The notes: generated by a model from the letters alone, not told the origin. A stretch of DNA of 64,000 bases from Actinokineospora enzanensis DSM 44649 (GCF_000374445.1 NZ_KB894438.1:1-64000), one strand, 5' to 3'; numbered from the stretch's first letter, positions 6,938 through 20,717 are shown. Numbers and translations are program-made.

Positions 6938-9787
6938 TCAGTCCTCGTTCTCCAGGCGGTCGGTGAGGGCGCGGACCACGGGGTCGGTGTCCGCCTGTTT
7001 GCCCTGTTCCTCCAGGATTCGGGCCAGCACGCCGAGGACGCCGCCGATGATGCCCGGGTCGGTGTCGTCGGTGATGAGGGCGGCGGCGCGGCGGATGTGC
7101 GCCTCGGCGGTGGTCGGGTCGTCCAGGTCCAGGTAGATGAGGGCGGCGCGGCGGGCCAGGAAGGCGTGGCCGTCGATGTCGCCGAGGCGGACGGCGAGGG
7201 TCTCGGCGTCGTGGTTGGCGGCCAGCGCCTCCGGGTAGTGGCCGTGCTGGGCCAGCAGGGCGGCGCGGAAGCTGGTGATGTTGGCGCGCTGGGCGAGCGC
7301 GTCGTCGGAGTCGTCGGCGACCAGGGCGGTCGCCTCGTCCAGGCAGACCAGGCCCGTTGGCAGGTCGGGCAGGCCGGTGGCCTGGGCCAGCCGGACCAGG
7401 GCCTCGCTGGCCGGGATCGGGCGGTCCAGGGCGCGCCACAGGTCGGCCGAGGCGCGGAAGGCCGGGGCGGCGGCGGTGTTGTCGTCGTCGTGCAGGTGGC
7501 AGTCGCCGAGCTGGTAGTAGGTGTGCGCGCGGAAGGCCTGTTCGCTGTCCGCGGTCGTGGCCAGGACCGCCGAGAAGTGCCGGGTGGCGGCCTCGTGCTC
7601 GTCGATGTGGCAGCAGGCCACGGCCAAGCGGTACTGGATGTCGCGGGCCAGGTCGAGCCGGTCCGCCGGGACCAGCCGCAGCGCCTCCTCCAGGGTCTCC
7701 GCCGCCTCAAGGGCCCGGCCGGACGCCAGGTAGCCCGCCGCCAGGTGCAGGCAGGACCGGGCCACCGCCACCGGGTACAGGTGGGCGCGGGCGGCCGTGA
7801 CCGCGTCCAGCGCCAGCGGCAGGTGTTCGTCGATGACGCCCGCGCGTTCGGCGGCGGCCGTGTAGCGCAGCAGGACGTCGGCGTGCCACGGGCCGGGGGT
7901 GCCCTCGGTCAGCGCCCGCGCGCGGTCCAGGGCGGCGGCGACGGTGGGCCAGGGCTGGTTGAGGGTGTTGAGCAGCTGGGCCTGGTTGTTCCAGATCGCC
8001 ACCCGGTCCAGCTCCGGCCAGGTGCCCTCCAGCACCGGGGCCAGCACGGCCAGCGCGGCGTTCAGCTCGCCTGCGGCGGCCAGGGTGATCGCGCGGGCGT
8101 TGGTCACCCCGCCGAGTCGGTGCGGGAGGTGCTCGCGGACCACGCGCTCGGCCTCGTTGACCGCCTCGACGGCGGCGGTGAGGTCGCCAGCGGTGAGCAG
8201 GATCTTGCCCAACGCCAGGTGCGCGGCGACGATCCGGGCGGGCAGGCCCGCGCGTTCGGCGATGGCGAGTGCGGTGCGGGCGTGCTCGGCGGCGGCGTCC
8301 GGCTCGTCGGCGACCTGGAGCGCGTCGGCGATCTCGGTGTGCAGGTGGGCCAGCGCGGCGTCGTTGTCCGCCAGCGGTTCGAGCAGGGCGAGCAGGGCGT
8401 CCACGTGGTCGCGCGGGCGGCTGCGCGGGCCGTGCGTGCGCAGCCGCCACACCGCCGTGCGGGCGGCCAGCAGCGCGGGCAGCCGGTCGTCCACAGTGGA
8501 CGGCAGGGCGGCGAGCAGGCGGGCGCCCGCGAGCACCTCGCCGGACTCGAAGGCGGCGCACACCGCGTTCGCGGCCGCCACCGGGTCGGCCACCTCGACC
8601 GGCGGGATCACCGGGCCATGGGACGGGCGCGCCGGACCGCTCGGCGTCGCGGTGGTCGGCACCGCGACCACGACCGGCCCGATCTCGGGCAGGGACAGCG
8701 TGCGGGCGACGCGCTTGCTGACCGCGTCCGTGCCGTTGCGGCGGTCGAACGCGGCCGCGGTCTCCCGCGCGATGGTCTCGCAGTGCGCGCGCAAGGCCTC
8801 GCCGTCGAAAACCCGTTCGCCGACGGCGAACTCGTGCTCGGCGCGGTCCGGCACCCGACCCAGAACCAGCGCCGACGCGGCGGCGAACTCCTGCAGCACG
8901 TGCGGGCTGGGCGCGTCGGTCAGCACGTCCAGGTTGTCGCGCAGGATGTCCACACCGCGCGCGGCATTGTCGGTCACCGCGCAGAACCGCAGGTGCCGGT
9001 GCAGCGCGGAACGACTCTGCGGCGTGCCGCGCACGATCCGGTACGCGATCAGGTGCGCCCGCGCGGCCTCCTCCAGCTGCCCGGTCGCCAGATAGGCCTG
9101 GATCAACGACGTCAACACGCCGTGCGGCTGCTCCGCGCAGTCCGACGGCTCCTCCAGCACCGGCATGCCCACCGCGATCGCCTCGTCGTGCCGCCCGCGC
9201 GAGACGAAGTAGCCGACCTGGCTGTCCACCACGCACGCCGCGCAGTCGCTCATCTCGTCCGGCTCGGCCGCGCGCCACGCCGAGAAGTACGCGTCCGCCG
9301 CGGCCGTGTCGCCGACGTGGTGCGCCAGCGCGCGCCGCTTGTCGTGCACCGGGTGCGGCGAGTAGCCGTACAACCGGTAGCGCTCCTCCAGTTGGTCCAC
9401 CAGCGCGGTGATCTGCGCCAGGCTGAACCGCGGGTCGCCGAGCAACCCGGTCGGCAGCCACTTGTGCATCCAGGTGAACTGGTGCACCGCCCAGTCGTCG
9501 AACGCCTCCGGGTGCCGCTGCTCGGTCGCGCGCAGCCACGCGAACGGGGTCAGCATCAGGTCGTAGCGGCGCACCTCGCGGTAGGCGTTGACCAGGATCA
9601 ACCGCCCGGCCACGCCGAGATCGGTCAACCCGGCCGCGTCCGCGCCGCGCACCGCGCGCTCCAGCGCCTCGCACTTGGCGCCGCCCGCGGGCAGGTCGTC
9701 GGCCTCGGCGATGATCCGGGTCAGCCGCTCGTGCGGCTCGTCCTCGCCCGGCAGGGGCGCGGGGTGCTGGTCGTCCGCGGCGGACAA
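6938..9787 (-). CDS. Large tetratricopeptide-repeat protein paired with HSP90-like gene
   Basis: A 949-residue soluble protein made of helical TPR-like repeats. Recurrent Ala-rich helix pairs are clearest from about residue 440 to 930 (for example AALAHLHTEIADALQVADEP and AARHFSAVL-type segments). There is no signal peptide, membrane segment or enzymatic motif. A Cys cluster (EMSDCAACVVDSQ) lies near residue 185. The start is TTG at 9787 after GGAGGAG. The gene starts 13 bases downstream of the HSP90-like gene, so the two are co-transcribed. TPR domains commonly dock HSP90 in eukaryotes, so a co-chaperone or scaffold role is tempting but unproven. It contains one copy of the recurrent GTCCACAGTGGAC palindrome (8489-8501). 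Confidence 0.85.
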   Translation of the reverse strand: MSAADDQHPAPLPGEDEPHERLTRIIAEADDLPAGGAKCEALERAVRGADAAGLTDLGVAGRLILVNAYREVRRYDLMLTPFAWLRATEQRHPEAFDDWAVHQFTWMHKWLPTGLLGDPRFSLAQITALVDQLEERYRLYGYSPHPVHDKRRALAHHVGDTAAADAYFSAWRAAEPDEMSDCAACVVDSQVGYFVSRGRHDEAIAVGMPVLEEPSDCAEQPHGVLTSLIQAYLATGQLEEAARAHLIAYRIVRGTPQSRSALHRHLRFCAVTDNAARGVDILRDNLDVLTDAPSPHVLQEFAAASALVLGRVPDRAEHEFAVGERVFDGEALRAHCETIARETAAAFDRRNGTDAVSKRVARTLSLPEIGPVVVAVPTTATPSGPARPSHGPVIPPVEVADPVAAANAVCAAFESGEVLAGARLLAALPSTVDDRLPALLAARTAVWRLRTHGPRSRPRDHVDALLALLEPLADNDAALAHLHTEIADALQVADEPDAAAEHARTALAIAERAGLPARIVAAHLALGKILLTAGDLTAAVEAVNEAERVVREHLPHRLGGVTNARAITLAAAGELNAALAVLAPVLEGTWPELDRVAIWNNQAQLLNTLNQPWPTVAAALDRARALTEGTPGPWHADVLLRYTAAAERAGVIDEHLPLALDAVTAARAHLYPVAVARSCLHLAAGYLASGRALEAAETLEEALRLVPADRLDLARDIQYRLAVACCHIDEHEAATRHFSAVLATTADSEQAFRAHTYYQLGDCHLHDDDNTAAAPAFRASADLWRALDRPIPASEALVRLAQATGLPDLPTGLVCLDEATALVADDSDDALAQRANITSFRAALLAQHGHYPEALAANHDAETLAVRLGDIDGHAFLARRAALIYLDLDDPTTAEAHIRRAAALITDDTDPGIIGGVLGVLARILEEQGKQADTDPVVRALTDRLENED

Positions 9788-9800
9788 GGGTCTCCTCCGG

Positions 9801-12992
<3,192 letters not shown>

Positions 12993-12993
<1 letters not shown>

Positions 12994-15506
12994 TGCGGAT
13001 CCCCGTCAGCTGGCTCGTCCAGCAGCTTGAGCTCACCGAGGACCTGCGGGACCTCACGCCGACCCAGATCGCGGACGCGTTCGTGCGGGTCGGCCTGGAG
13101 GTCGAGGAGGTCAGCCCGCTCGGCCCGGTGACCGGTCCGGTGGTGGTCGGCCGCGTCGCCGAGATCGAGGTGCTCACCGAGTTCAAGAAGCCGATCCGGT
13201 TCTGCACGGTCGAGATCGGCGACCCGGAGGATGCCGACGACGAGAACCCGGCCACCACGCAGGTCGTCTGCGGGGCGACCAACTTCGTCGAGGGCGACCT
13301 GGTCGTGGTGGCGATGCCGGGCGCGGTGCTGCCCGGCGACTTCACCATCGCGGCGCGCAAGACCTACGGCCGGGTCAGCAACGGCATGATCTGCGCGGCC
13401 GACGAGCTGGGCCTTGGCGGCGACCACTCCGGCATCCTGGTGCTGCCCTCGGACGACGACGTTGCCCCCGGTGACGACGCGATCTCGCTGCTCGGCCTGG
13501 ACGACGCGGTGATCGAGCTGTCCATCACCCCCGACCGCGGCTACTGCTTCTCCCAGCGCGGCCTGGCCCGCGAGCTGGCCTGCGCGCTCAACCTCGGCTA
13601 CATCGACCCGGCCGCCATCGAGGTGCCCGGCGCCGACGGCCGCTCGGTGCCGGTGACCATCGAGGACCCGACCGCGTGCACCCGCTTCGCGGTCCGCCGG
13701 GTGACCGGCGTCGACCCGACCGCGCCGACGCCGTGGCACATCCGCCGCACGCTGATGCTCGCGGGCATCCGCTCGATCTCGCTGGCCGTCGACATCACCA
13801 ACTACGTGATGCTCGAACTCGGCCAGCCCATGCACGCCTACGACACCTCCCGCCTGCGCGGCGGCCTGACCGTGCGCCGCGCGCGCGCCGGGGAGAAGCT
13901 CGTCACCCTCGACGACGTCGAGCGCGTGCTGGACCCGGACGACGTCGTGGTGTGCGACGAGTCCGGCCCGGTCGGCCTGGCGGGCGTGATGGGCGGGGCG
14001 AGCACGGAGGTACGGCCGGACAGCACGGACATCGTGCTTGAGGCCGCCATCTGGAACCCGGCCTCGATCGCCCGCGCGGTGCGCAGGCACAAGCTGCCCA
14101 GCGAGGCCTCGCGTCGGTACGAGCGGGTCGTGGACCCGGCGCTGCCGCCGGTGGCGCTGGAGCGCGCCGCGCGGATGCTGCGCGACTACGGCGAGGGCCG
14201 CATCCAGCCCGGCCGCACGGACGAGGGCAACCCGGTCGCGCCCGACCCGGTCGTGATGGCGATGGACCTGCCGGACCGCGTCGCGGGCGCCCGGTACGCG
14301 CGCGGCGTCACCGCGTCCCGGCTGCAGAAGATCGGCTGCCGGGTCGAGGTCGGCGCGGCCGAGGACGGGACGCCGGTCGTGACCGCGTTCCCGCCCACCT
14401 GGCGCGCGGACCTGGTCCAGCCCGCGGACCTGGTGGAGGAGGTGCTGCGGCTGCAGGGGTACGACACGGTCCCGTCGGTGCTGCCGCCCGCACCGGCCGG
14501 TCGTGGGCTGTCGTCGGCGCAGCGTCGCCGCCGCGCGGTGTCGCGGTCGTTGGCGGAGCACGGATATGTCGAGGTGCTGCCGTTCCCGTTCATCCCGCCG
14601 ACGGTGTGGGACGCGTTCGGACTCGCCGCGGACGACGTGCGACGGAAGACCGTGCGGGTGCTGAACCCGCTGGAGGCCGAGCGGTCGGAGCTGGCGACCA
14701 CGTTGCTGCCCGGTCTGCTGGATACGTTGGTGCGCAACGTGTCCCGAGGGGCGCGGGACCTGTCGTTGTTCCACATCGGACAGGTCGTGCTGCCGCGCAC
14801 CGGTGCTGTGCCGATGCCCGAGGTCGCGGTGGCTTCTCGGCCATCGGACGCCGAGGTGGCCTCGCTCGACGCGGCTCTGCCCGCGCAGCCGACGCACGCC
14901 GCGGTGGTGTTGGCGGGCAACCGTCAGCGTGCCGGGTGGTGGGGTGCGGGGGAGCCTGCCGGGTGGGCTGACGCTGTGCAGGCGGCCCGGGTGGTCGCCG
15001 AGGCGGCGGGGGTCACTCTGACGGTGACCGCCGATGCGTTGGCACCCTGGCATCCGGGGCGTTGCGCGCGGTTGAGCGTGGGCGGGTTCCCGGTGGGGCA
15101 CGCGGGGGAGCTGCACCCGAAGGTCGTGGAGGCGTTGGGGCTGCCGAAGCGGACCTGCGCGATGGAGATCGACCTGGACCTGTTGCCGTTGGTCGATCGG
15201 AAGCCGGTGCCGCAGGTGTCGCCTTACCCGCCGGTGCTGCTGGATGTGGCGTTGGTCGTGGATGCGGACGTGCCTGCCGCGGAGCTGACTCTCGCGCTTC
15301 GTGAGGGGGGTGGGGAGCTGCTGGAGGACTTGAGCCTGTTCGACGTGTTCACGGGGGAACAGGTCGGGGAGGGCAAGCGGTCATTGGCTTATTCGCTGCG
15401 GTTCCGTGCGCCTGACCGGACGCTGACCGTGGAGGAAGCGACGGCCGTACGGGACACGGCGGTGGCCGCGGCTACCGAACGTCATGGGGCCGCGCTCCGT
15501 AGCTGA
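12993..15506 (+). CDS. pheT: Phenylalanyl-tRNA synthetase beta subunit
   Basis: The 837-residue beta subunit of PheRS. Domains in order: N-terminal RIPVSWLVQQ module and tRNA-bind/EMAP-like domain (about 40-165), B3/4 editing domain (about 215-370), B5 domain (about 400-475), the inactive class II core (about 485-690), and the C-terminal anticodon-binding FDX-ACB domain (about 745-837; YPPVLLDVALVVD, SLAYSLRFRAPDRTLTVEE). The start GTG at 12993 overlaps the pheS TAG. Codon use shifts from strongly C-rich to more G-rich third positions after about 14900. A terminator hairpin follows the stop. Confidence 0.96.
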
Positions 15507-15529
15507 GTTGGGTGACGTGCTGTGGGTGA

Positions 15530-15554
15530 GGCCGGGCTGGTTTCCAGCCCGGCC
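15530..15554. terminator. pheST terminator
   Basis: Perfect 11-bp stem (GGCCGGGCTGG and CCAGCCCGGCC) with a TTT loop, followed by TTTGCTTTT, 24 bases after the pheT stop. A canonical intrinsic terminator. Confidence 0.85.
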
Positions 15555-16050
15555 TTTGCTTTTCGCTACGGAGAGTCGTACGGGGATTCAGTCGATCGGG
15601 GCCTGTGGATGGGGAACGATCCCGGGCGTGTCGTTCGTTGCGAGTTGAGGTTGTGCGAGCGCGAGGGAAAGCAAACGTGAGCGCGGGGGACGCGGGGCGC
15701 GGGGCGGATCTGAACTGGACGTTGCGGCTGGAGGGGATGGGGGACGGGAGCGGTAGGCACGGCTGAAGCCGTGCCGTGCCGATGAAGCGGTGCCGTGCCG
15801 AGTGCGAGGGACGTCGGGAGCGACGGGCAGGGCCCGACGGCCCCATCGACGGCTACGCCCGTCCGACGGTTGCGCCCCCTACGACGACGCCTACCGCGAG
15901 AACGCCCGTCGCGAGAACGCCTACCGGTTCGTCGGTCCTCCGCAGCGGCGGTGGGTGACGGGGGGCGTCTGGTGGGTGAGGGGGGATTCGTCCGGGGGCG
16001 GACCAGGTGTGATCTTCCGGGGGCCGGGCGCGTGTGGTTCGGTGCTGGAC
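15555..16050. other. Intergenic region without a supported gene
   Basis: About 500 bases between pheST and the MauE-like gene. A small hairpin (GGCACGGC and GCCGTGCC, 15756-15775, tetraloop TGAA) is followed by related GTGCCGTGCCGA/GCGGTGCCGTGCC repeats. Near 15880-15930 a short stretch (CGCGAGAACGCC repeated in CTACCGCGAGAACGCC context) reads protein-like in the frame leading to the next gene, but no start codon or homology supports it. Confidence 0.4.
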
Positions 16051-16581
16051 ATGGGGTTTGTGGTGTTCGCGCGGGCACTGATGGTGGTGTTGTTCGCCGC
16101 CGCCGTCGTGGGCAAGGTCGCGTCTCGGCGGCGGTGGCGGGCGTTTGTCGTGAGTATCGAGGCGCTGCGGGTGGTTCCTGGGCGCGTGACGCGGGCGGTC
16201 GCCGTCGGGACCCTGGGTCTGGAGGGGTGCGTCGCCGTGGGCGTGGGGGTGTCGGGGACGCATCGGGTGGGGCTCGGGGTGGCGGGGGTTGCGTTGCTGG
16301 GGTTCGCGGGGCTGGCGGTGAGTGCGCGCAGGCGGGGGGTGCGGGCGCCGTGTGCTTGTTTCGGTGGGGGGAGTCGGCCGCTTGGGTACGCGCATGCGGT
16401 GCGGGATGTGGCGTTGGGGGTGATCGCCGGGGTGGCGGTCGTGGTCGACACGGGGGGTGGGGTTTCGTTCGAGAGTGGGCTGGTGGCGGTGGCGGGGGCG
16501 ACCGTGGTGGGTGCGGTGGCGGTGTTGTTCGACGATCTGCTGGACCTCGGGTCGGGCCTTCACACGCCTGCCGGGCGCTGA
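16051..16581 (+). CDS. MauE/DoxX-like integral membrane protein
   Basis: A 176-residue protein with about four membrane helices. The first begins at residue 4 (FARALMVVLFAAAVVGKVAS) and others lie near 50-70, 75-95 and 125-165. The motif PCACFGG (residues about 110-116), in a loop after Arg-rich RRRGVRAP, is typical of MauE/DoxX-like proteins linked to thiol-redox partners. ATG at 16051 is chosen; GTG at 16042 is also possible. It is followed 33 bases later by a membrane-anchored beta-propeller protein. A role in envelope disulfide or quinone redox chemistry is plausible but unproven. Confidence 0.75.
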   Translation: MGFVVFARALMVVLFAAAVVGKVASRRRWRAFVVSIEALRVVPGRVTRAVAVGTLGLEGCVAVGVGVSGTHRVGLGVAGVALLGFAGLAVSARRRGVRAPCACFGGGSRPLGYAHAVRDVALGVIAGVAVVVDTGGGVSFESGLVAVAGATVVGAVAVLFDDLLDLGSGLHTPAGR

Positions 16582-16614
16582 TCGCTAGGCTGGCGCGCGC
16601 TCGCAGGGAGGGGA

Positions 16615-17919
16615 ATGGCGATGGCGGAGCCACGGATCGGGCGGCGGACTTTCACCCGGCGGCGGGACTGGGTGGCCGCGGCGGTGATCGTGGTGCTCGT
16701 CGTCGGGTTCGCGGTGGTCTGCTGGTCGGGGAGCGACTTCCGGGCCGCCTCCCTGCAGCGGGCTGACGGGACCCCGGCCGTGCCATCGCCGCCCGCGGAG
16801 TTCCCGCCGTCGTTGGCCGAGACGTGGCGGGCCGAGAGTGCGGCGACGTCGCGGCCGGTGGTGACCGGGCCGACCGTGGTGACCGGGAACGGTGGTGAGG
16901 TGGTCGGGCGTGATCCGATCACCGGGGACGTGCGGTGGCGCTACACCCGGCCCGAGCCGCTGTGCACCGTCGCGACCTACACCCGGGACACGCCGAACCG
17001 GGGCGAGATCCCGGGGACCGTGATCGCCGCCTACCGGACCGACGGGCGGCTGCTGCCGTCGAGCGACCCCAACTCGGCGGGTGGGTGCAGTGAGATCACC
17101 GGGCTGGAAGGGGCCACCGGCGAGCGCAAGTACAGCCGCGACTCCGACGCCGAGATCGGGACCGAGCTGCTCACCGACGGGTCGTACATGACCACCACCG
17201 GCCAGCGGCTGCTCACCACCTGGCGTTCCGACCTGGTGTATTCCTCCTACTACGGCACCAAGCCCGCCCCGCAGAACTACCGCGCCGGCCTCCGCCACGG
17301 CTGCACGTACGGGTCGGTCGCGGTCGACACCGGCAAGATCGGTGTGATCGAGCGGTGCCCGGGGGAGACCGACGACCGGATCACCCTCTACCGGGCGCAG
17401 GTGCCCGACGGCAAGGACCCGGACGAGGTCGACGAGGTGTTCAGCGTGCATGTCGGGCCGGGTGCCCGGGTCGTCGCGGTGACCGAGCGACTGGTCGCGG
17501 TCGCCGTGCCGGGTCCGGCGCGGCTGGTGGTGTTCGGCGAGGACGGGCAGCAGCTGGGGCAGTACCCGCTGCCGGTGCCCGACGAGGAGCTGCGGACCGA
17601 CCCGCCCGGCCGCGCCGAGCGCAGCTATCTCGGCAACGACGCGGTCTACTGGTTCACCGGCGGCCGCACGGTCGCCCTCGGCACCCAGGATCTTCGTCCA
17701 CTGTGGAGTGTGGACGGCACGCTCGGCGCGGGCACCGTGTTCGCGGGCAGGCTGCTGCTGCCCCGGCCGGGTGAGCTGGCGGTGTTCGACCCGGCCTCCG
17801 GGGCCACCCTCGCGCGGGTCCCGGTCGACCGCGGCGACTACACCGGGCCGGTGGCGTTGTCCGCGCTCGGGCCGATCGTGCTCGAACAGCGCGGCCCCAC
17901 CCTGGTCGCGCTGCGCTGA
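16615..17919 (+). CDS. Membrane-anchored PQQ-like beta-propeller protein
   Basis: A 434-residue protein with an Arg-rich cytoplasmic N-terminus (RRTFTRRRDW), one membrane helix (about 20-41, AAAVIVVLVVGFAVVCW) and a large extracytoplasmic domain. Repeated beta-propeller-like units are visible, such as VVTGPTVVTGNGGEVVGRDP, TGDVRWRYTRPE and VFDPASGATLARV. Cys pairs in the exported part may form disulfides. It resembles uncharacterised actinobacterial outer-envelope proteins. The start ATG at 16615 follows GGGAGGGG; ATG at 16621 is equivalent. It lies behind the MauE-like gene, a possible functional partner. It holds one copy of the TCCACTGTGGA palindrome (17697-17707). Confidence 0.75.
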   Translation: MAMAEPRIGRRTFTRRRDWVAAAVIVVLVVGFAVVCWSGSDFRAASLQRADGTPAVPSPPAEFPPSLAETWRAESAATSRPVVTGPTVVTGNGGEVVGRDPITGDVRWRYTRPEPLCTVATYTRDTPNRGEIPGTVIAAYRTDGRLLPSSDPNSAGGCSEITGLEGATGERKYSRDSDAEIGTELLTDGSYMTTTGQRLLTTWRSDLVYSSYYGTKPAPQNYRAGLRHGCTYGSVAVDTGKIGVIERCPGETDDRITLYRAQVPDGKDPDEVDEVFSVHVGPGARVVAVTERLVAVAVPGPARLVVFGEDGQQLGQYPLPVPDEELRTDPPGRAERSYLGNDAVYWFTGGRTVALGTQDLRPLWSVDGTLGAGTVFAGRLLLPRPGELAVFDPASGATLARVPVDRGDYTGPVALSALGPIVLEQRGPTLVALR

Positions 17920-18202
17920 ATCCCGGTCCTGGAAAGATCCACTCACGACTTTCCACCCGACCGGGGGACTTTCGCCCCGTTCGTGACCGGGGGTGCGGCC
18001 CTTCTCGATCCACAGTCGACGGAGCCACGAACGGGCCACGACGATCGTCGGTGCCTGCCGAGTGATTCCTGGTCGATTCCGCCGTTGGCCCCGGGGATCC
18101 GTTTCGCGTTCGCAAAGACCGGCCGGTCGGTGTTCCCAATCGGACGGTTTCGGGGCAGCATCGTGCGGTCCGCGAACGACAACCCGTTCCGGACATCGCG
18201 TG

Positions 18203-19861
18203 ATGAAATGGGGCAATGTGAAGAAAATCGTGGCGGCGCTCGCCGCGGCGGGGTTCGTGGTGGGGGGCGCGGTGCTCGCTCCGGGCGCGCAGGCCGCCCC
18301 CGCCGCCCAGCCCGCGCCCGCCCAGGTGAGCTACGACCCCGCGCCGATCGCGTGGGGCACCTGCGCCAGCCCCGGACTGGCGCGACGGGGCGCCCAGTGC
18401 GGGTTCCTTGAGGTCCCGCTCGACTACGCGAAACCGACCGGCACCAAGATCAAGCTGGCGGTCTCGCGGATCAAGGCGAAGGTCCCGGCCGAGCAGTACC
18501 AGGGGATCATGCTGACCAACCCGGGCGGCCCCGGCGGTTCCGGCCTGACCCTCTCGGTGCTGGGTGAGTATGTACCCAACAACGCCGGGGCGGCCTACGA
18601 CTGGATCGGGTTCGACCCGCGCGGCGTCGGCTCCAGCCAGCCGTCGCTGTCCTGCGACGGGTCGTACTTCGGTTACAACCGGCCGAACTACGTGCCGATC
18701 ACGTCCAAGCTGGAGAAGACCTGGCTGGACCGGACGAAGGGCTACGCCAAGGCCTGCACCACCGCGGGCGGCGATCTGCTCGACCACGTCAAGACCACCG
18801 ACACGGTCAGCGACATGGACGTCCTGCGCAAGGCGCTGGGCCAGGACAAGCTGAACTTCTACGGCTTCTCCTACGGCACCTACCTCGGGCAGGTCTACGC
18901 CACGCTCTACCCGAACCGGGTGCGGCGCATGGTGCTGGACGGCAACGTCGACCCGCGCAAGGTCTGGTACCAGGCCAACCTGGACCAGGACGTGGCCTTC
19001 GACCGCAACATCAAGATCTACTTCGACTGGGTCGCCAAGTACGACAGCGTGTACCACCTCGGCAAGACCGGCAAGGACGTCGAGGCGCTGTTCTACCGCG
19101 AGCAGCTCAAGTTCAACGCCAAGCCCGCGGGCGGGATCATCGGTCCGGACGAGTGGACCGACATCTTCCTGCAGGCCGGGTACTACGTGTTCGGCTGGGA
19201 GGACGTGGCCAACGCGTTCTCCGCCTGGATCAACAACGGCGACTACAGCGGTCTCAAGGACCTTTACGACGCCTCCAACGCCCAGGGCCCCGGCGCGGAC
19301 AACAGCTTCGCCATGTACCTGGCCACCCAGTGCACCGACGTCCAGTGGCCGACCCAGTGGACCCGGTGGCAGATCGACAACTGGATCACCTTCATCCGCG
19401 CCCCGTTCGAGACCTGGGGCAACGCCTGGTTCAACGCCCCCTGCGTGTACTGGGGCGCCAAGCCGGGCACGCCGGTGAAGGTGGACGGCTCGAAGGCCCC
19501 GCCGATGCTGCTGATCAGCGAGTCCCTGGACGCCGCCACCCCGTTCGAGGGCAGCCTTGAGCTGCGCAGCCGGTTCCCGAAGTCGGCGCTGATCGAGGGT
19601 GTCGGCGGCACCACGCACGCCGGTTCGCTCAACGGCGTGGCCTGCACGGACGACCTGATCGCCGACTACCTGAGCACCGGCAAGCTGCCTGCTCGGAAGT
19701 CGGGCAGGCAGTCGGACGTCAAGTGCACCGGCGTGCCGCAGCCCGTCCCGGCCCCGGCGGCGGCTCCGACGGCGCGCGCGGCGGCGGCTCCCGCCCCGGG
19801 TGCCGGTTCCGACCTCAGCCGGGCCGACCTGCAGAAGCTGATCCTCGGCGTCCGAGGCTAG
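18203..19861 (+). CDS. Secreted alpha/beta hydrolase, tripeptidyl aminopeptidase-like
   Basis: A serine hydrolase of the Streptomyces Tap/SlpD type, expected to release short peptides from extracellular protein. A Sec signal peptide covers about residues 1-33 (KKIVAALAAAGFVVGGAVLA, cleavage after AQA). The oxyanion region is NPGGPGGSG (about 113-121) and the nucleophile elbow is GFSYGTYLG (Ser near 224). The acid is in SESLDAATPFEG and the His in GTTHAGSL. The C-terminal tail is Ala/Pro-rich. ATG at 18203 gives 552 residues. GTG at 18218, five codons in, also gives a good signal peptide. A strong hairpin follows the stop. Confidence 0.88.
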   Translation: MKWGNVKKIVAALAAAGFVVGGAVLAPGAQAAPAAQPAPAQVSYDPAPIAWGTCASPGLARRGAQCGFLEVPLDYAKPTGTKIKLAVSRIKAKVPAEQYQGIMLTNPGGPGGSGLTLSVLGEYVPNNAGAAYDWIGFDPRGVGSSQPSLSCDGSYFGYNRPNYVPITSKLEKTWLDRTKGYAKACTTAGGDLLDHVKTTDTVSDMDVLRKALGQDKLNFYGFSYGTYLGQVYATLYPNRVRRMVLDGNVDPRKVWYQANLDQDVAFDRNIKIYFDWVAKYDSVYHLGKTGKDVEALFYREQLKFNAKPAGGIIGPDEWTDIFLQAGYYVFGWEDVANAFSAWINNGDYSGLKDLYDASNAQGPGADNSFAMYLATQCTDVQWPTQWTRWQIDNWITFIRAPFETWGNAWFNAPCVYWGAKPGTPVKVDGSKAPPMLLISESLDAATPFEGSLELRSRFPKSALIEGVGGTTHAGSLNGVACTDDLIADYLSTGKLPARKSGRQSDVKCTGVPQPVPAPAAAPTARAAAAPAPGAGSDLSRADLQKLILGVRG

Positions 19862-19876
19862 GCTCCTGCCCCGGCC

Positions 19877-19928
19877 CACCGGGGCGGGTGTCCACTGTGG
19901 AAGTACATGGTGGACATCCGCCCCGGTG
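19877..19928. terminator. Bidirectional terminator between convergent genes
   Basis: A 19-bp stem with a single G-U type mismatch (arms 19877-19895 and 19910-19928, loop 14 nt). It lies between the stop of the secreted hydrolase and the stop of the AlkD-like gene. The TCCACTGTGGA palindrome overlaps the left arm and loop. Confidence 0.75.
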
Positions 19929-19941
19929 TCGTTCTCCGGGG

Positions 19942-20655
19942 TCACAGGTGTTTGAGCGCCTCCCGGCGGGACAGCGGGGACAGGTCCGGGTGCGTGTCGA
20001 CGAAGTGCCGGACCCAGCCGGGGTCCACCCGCGCGTACTGGCGCAGCGCCCAGCCGATGCCCTTGCGCAGGAAGAAGTCCGGATCGTCCGTCGTGGACTC
20101 GATGGCGTGGGTCAGCAGGTCAAGGTCGGTGTCGTCCTTGGCGCTCAGCTGACAGATCACCGCGACCCGGCGCTTCCACCGGTCGGGATCCGTGGCCCAG
20201 GCCCGCATGATCGGCGTCAGCTCGTCCGGGTGCGCCGCCAGCAGCGCCCCGATGTGCCGGTTGGCCAGCTCGTCGACGAAGTCCCACCAGGCCCCGGTGA
20301 GCACGAACTCCTCGTACAGCGGCAGCAGCGCCACGTCCCGCCACCGCGTGTACGGCTTGTGGCCCAACAGGTCCAGTGCGACGTAGCGCTCCTCGCGGTA
20401 CTCCGCTTCCCGCCACAGCTCGGCGGCCGCGGCCGCCCACTCGTCGCGCGTGGTCACCGGGTGGTCGGTGAACACCGCGCGCACCAGCTTGGCGCGGGCC
20501 GGTTTCGGCACGCCCCGGAACGGCATGTCGGACTTCATGTACCGCTGCATCTCCGGCGCCCGCCGCGGGTCGGCCACCTCGGCCAGCCCCGACCGCGCCG
20601 CCGCGACCAACCCCGCTCCGTCCATTCCGGCCTCACCACCCGTCGCCCGTCCCAT
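19942..20655 (-). CDS. AlkD-like DNA alkylation repair protein
   Basis: A 237-residue all-helical HEAT-like repeat protein of the DNA alkylation repair family, which excises N3/N7-alkylated purines. Recognisable segments are MKSDMPFRGVPKPARAKLVR (about 40-60), YVALDLL, WWDFVDELANRHIG (Trp-Asp core), RWKRRVAVICQLS and DPDFFLRKGIGWALRQYARV (Lys-Gly-Ile-Gly-Trp signature). Start ATG at 20655, with ATG 20625 as an alternative ten codons in. It is transcribed alone between two terminator hairpins. Confidence 0.9.
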   Translation of the reverse strand: MGRATGGEAGMDGAGLVAAARSGLAEVADPRRAPEMQRYMKSDMPFRGVPKPARAKLVRAVFTDHPVTTRDEWAAAAAELWREAEYREERYVALDLLGHKPYTRWRDVALLPLYEEFVLTGAWWDFVDELANRHIGALLAAHPDELTPIMRAWATDPDRWKRRVAVICQLSAKDDTDLDLLTHAIESTTDDPDFFLRKGIGWALRQYARVDPGWVRHFVDTHPDLSPLSRREALKHL

Positions 20656-20717
20656 CGCGTCTGGGCGCCATTCAAGCAGTGACCGAACACCTGTTCAAAC
20701 GGTTGTCCACAGGCGCG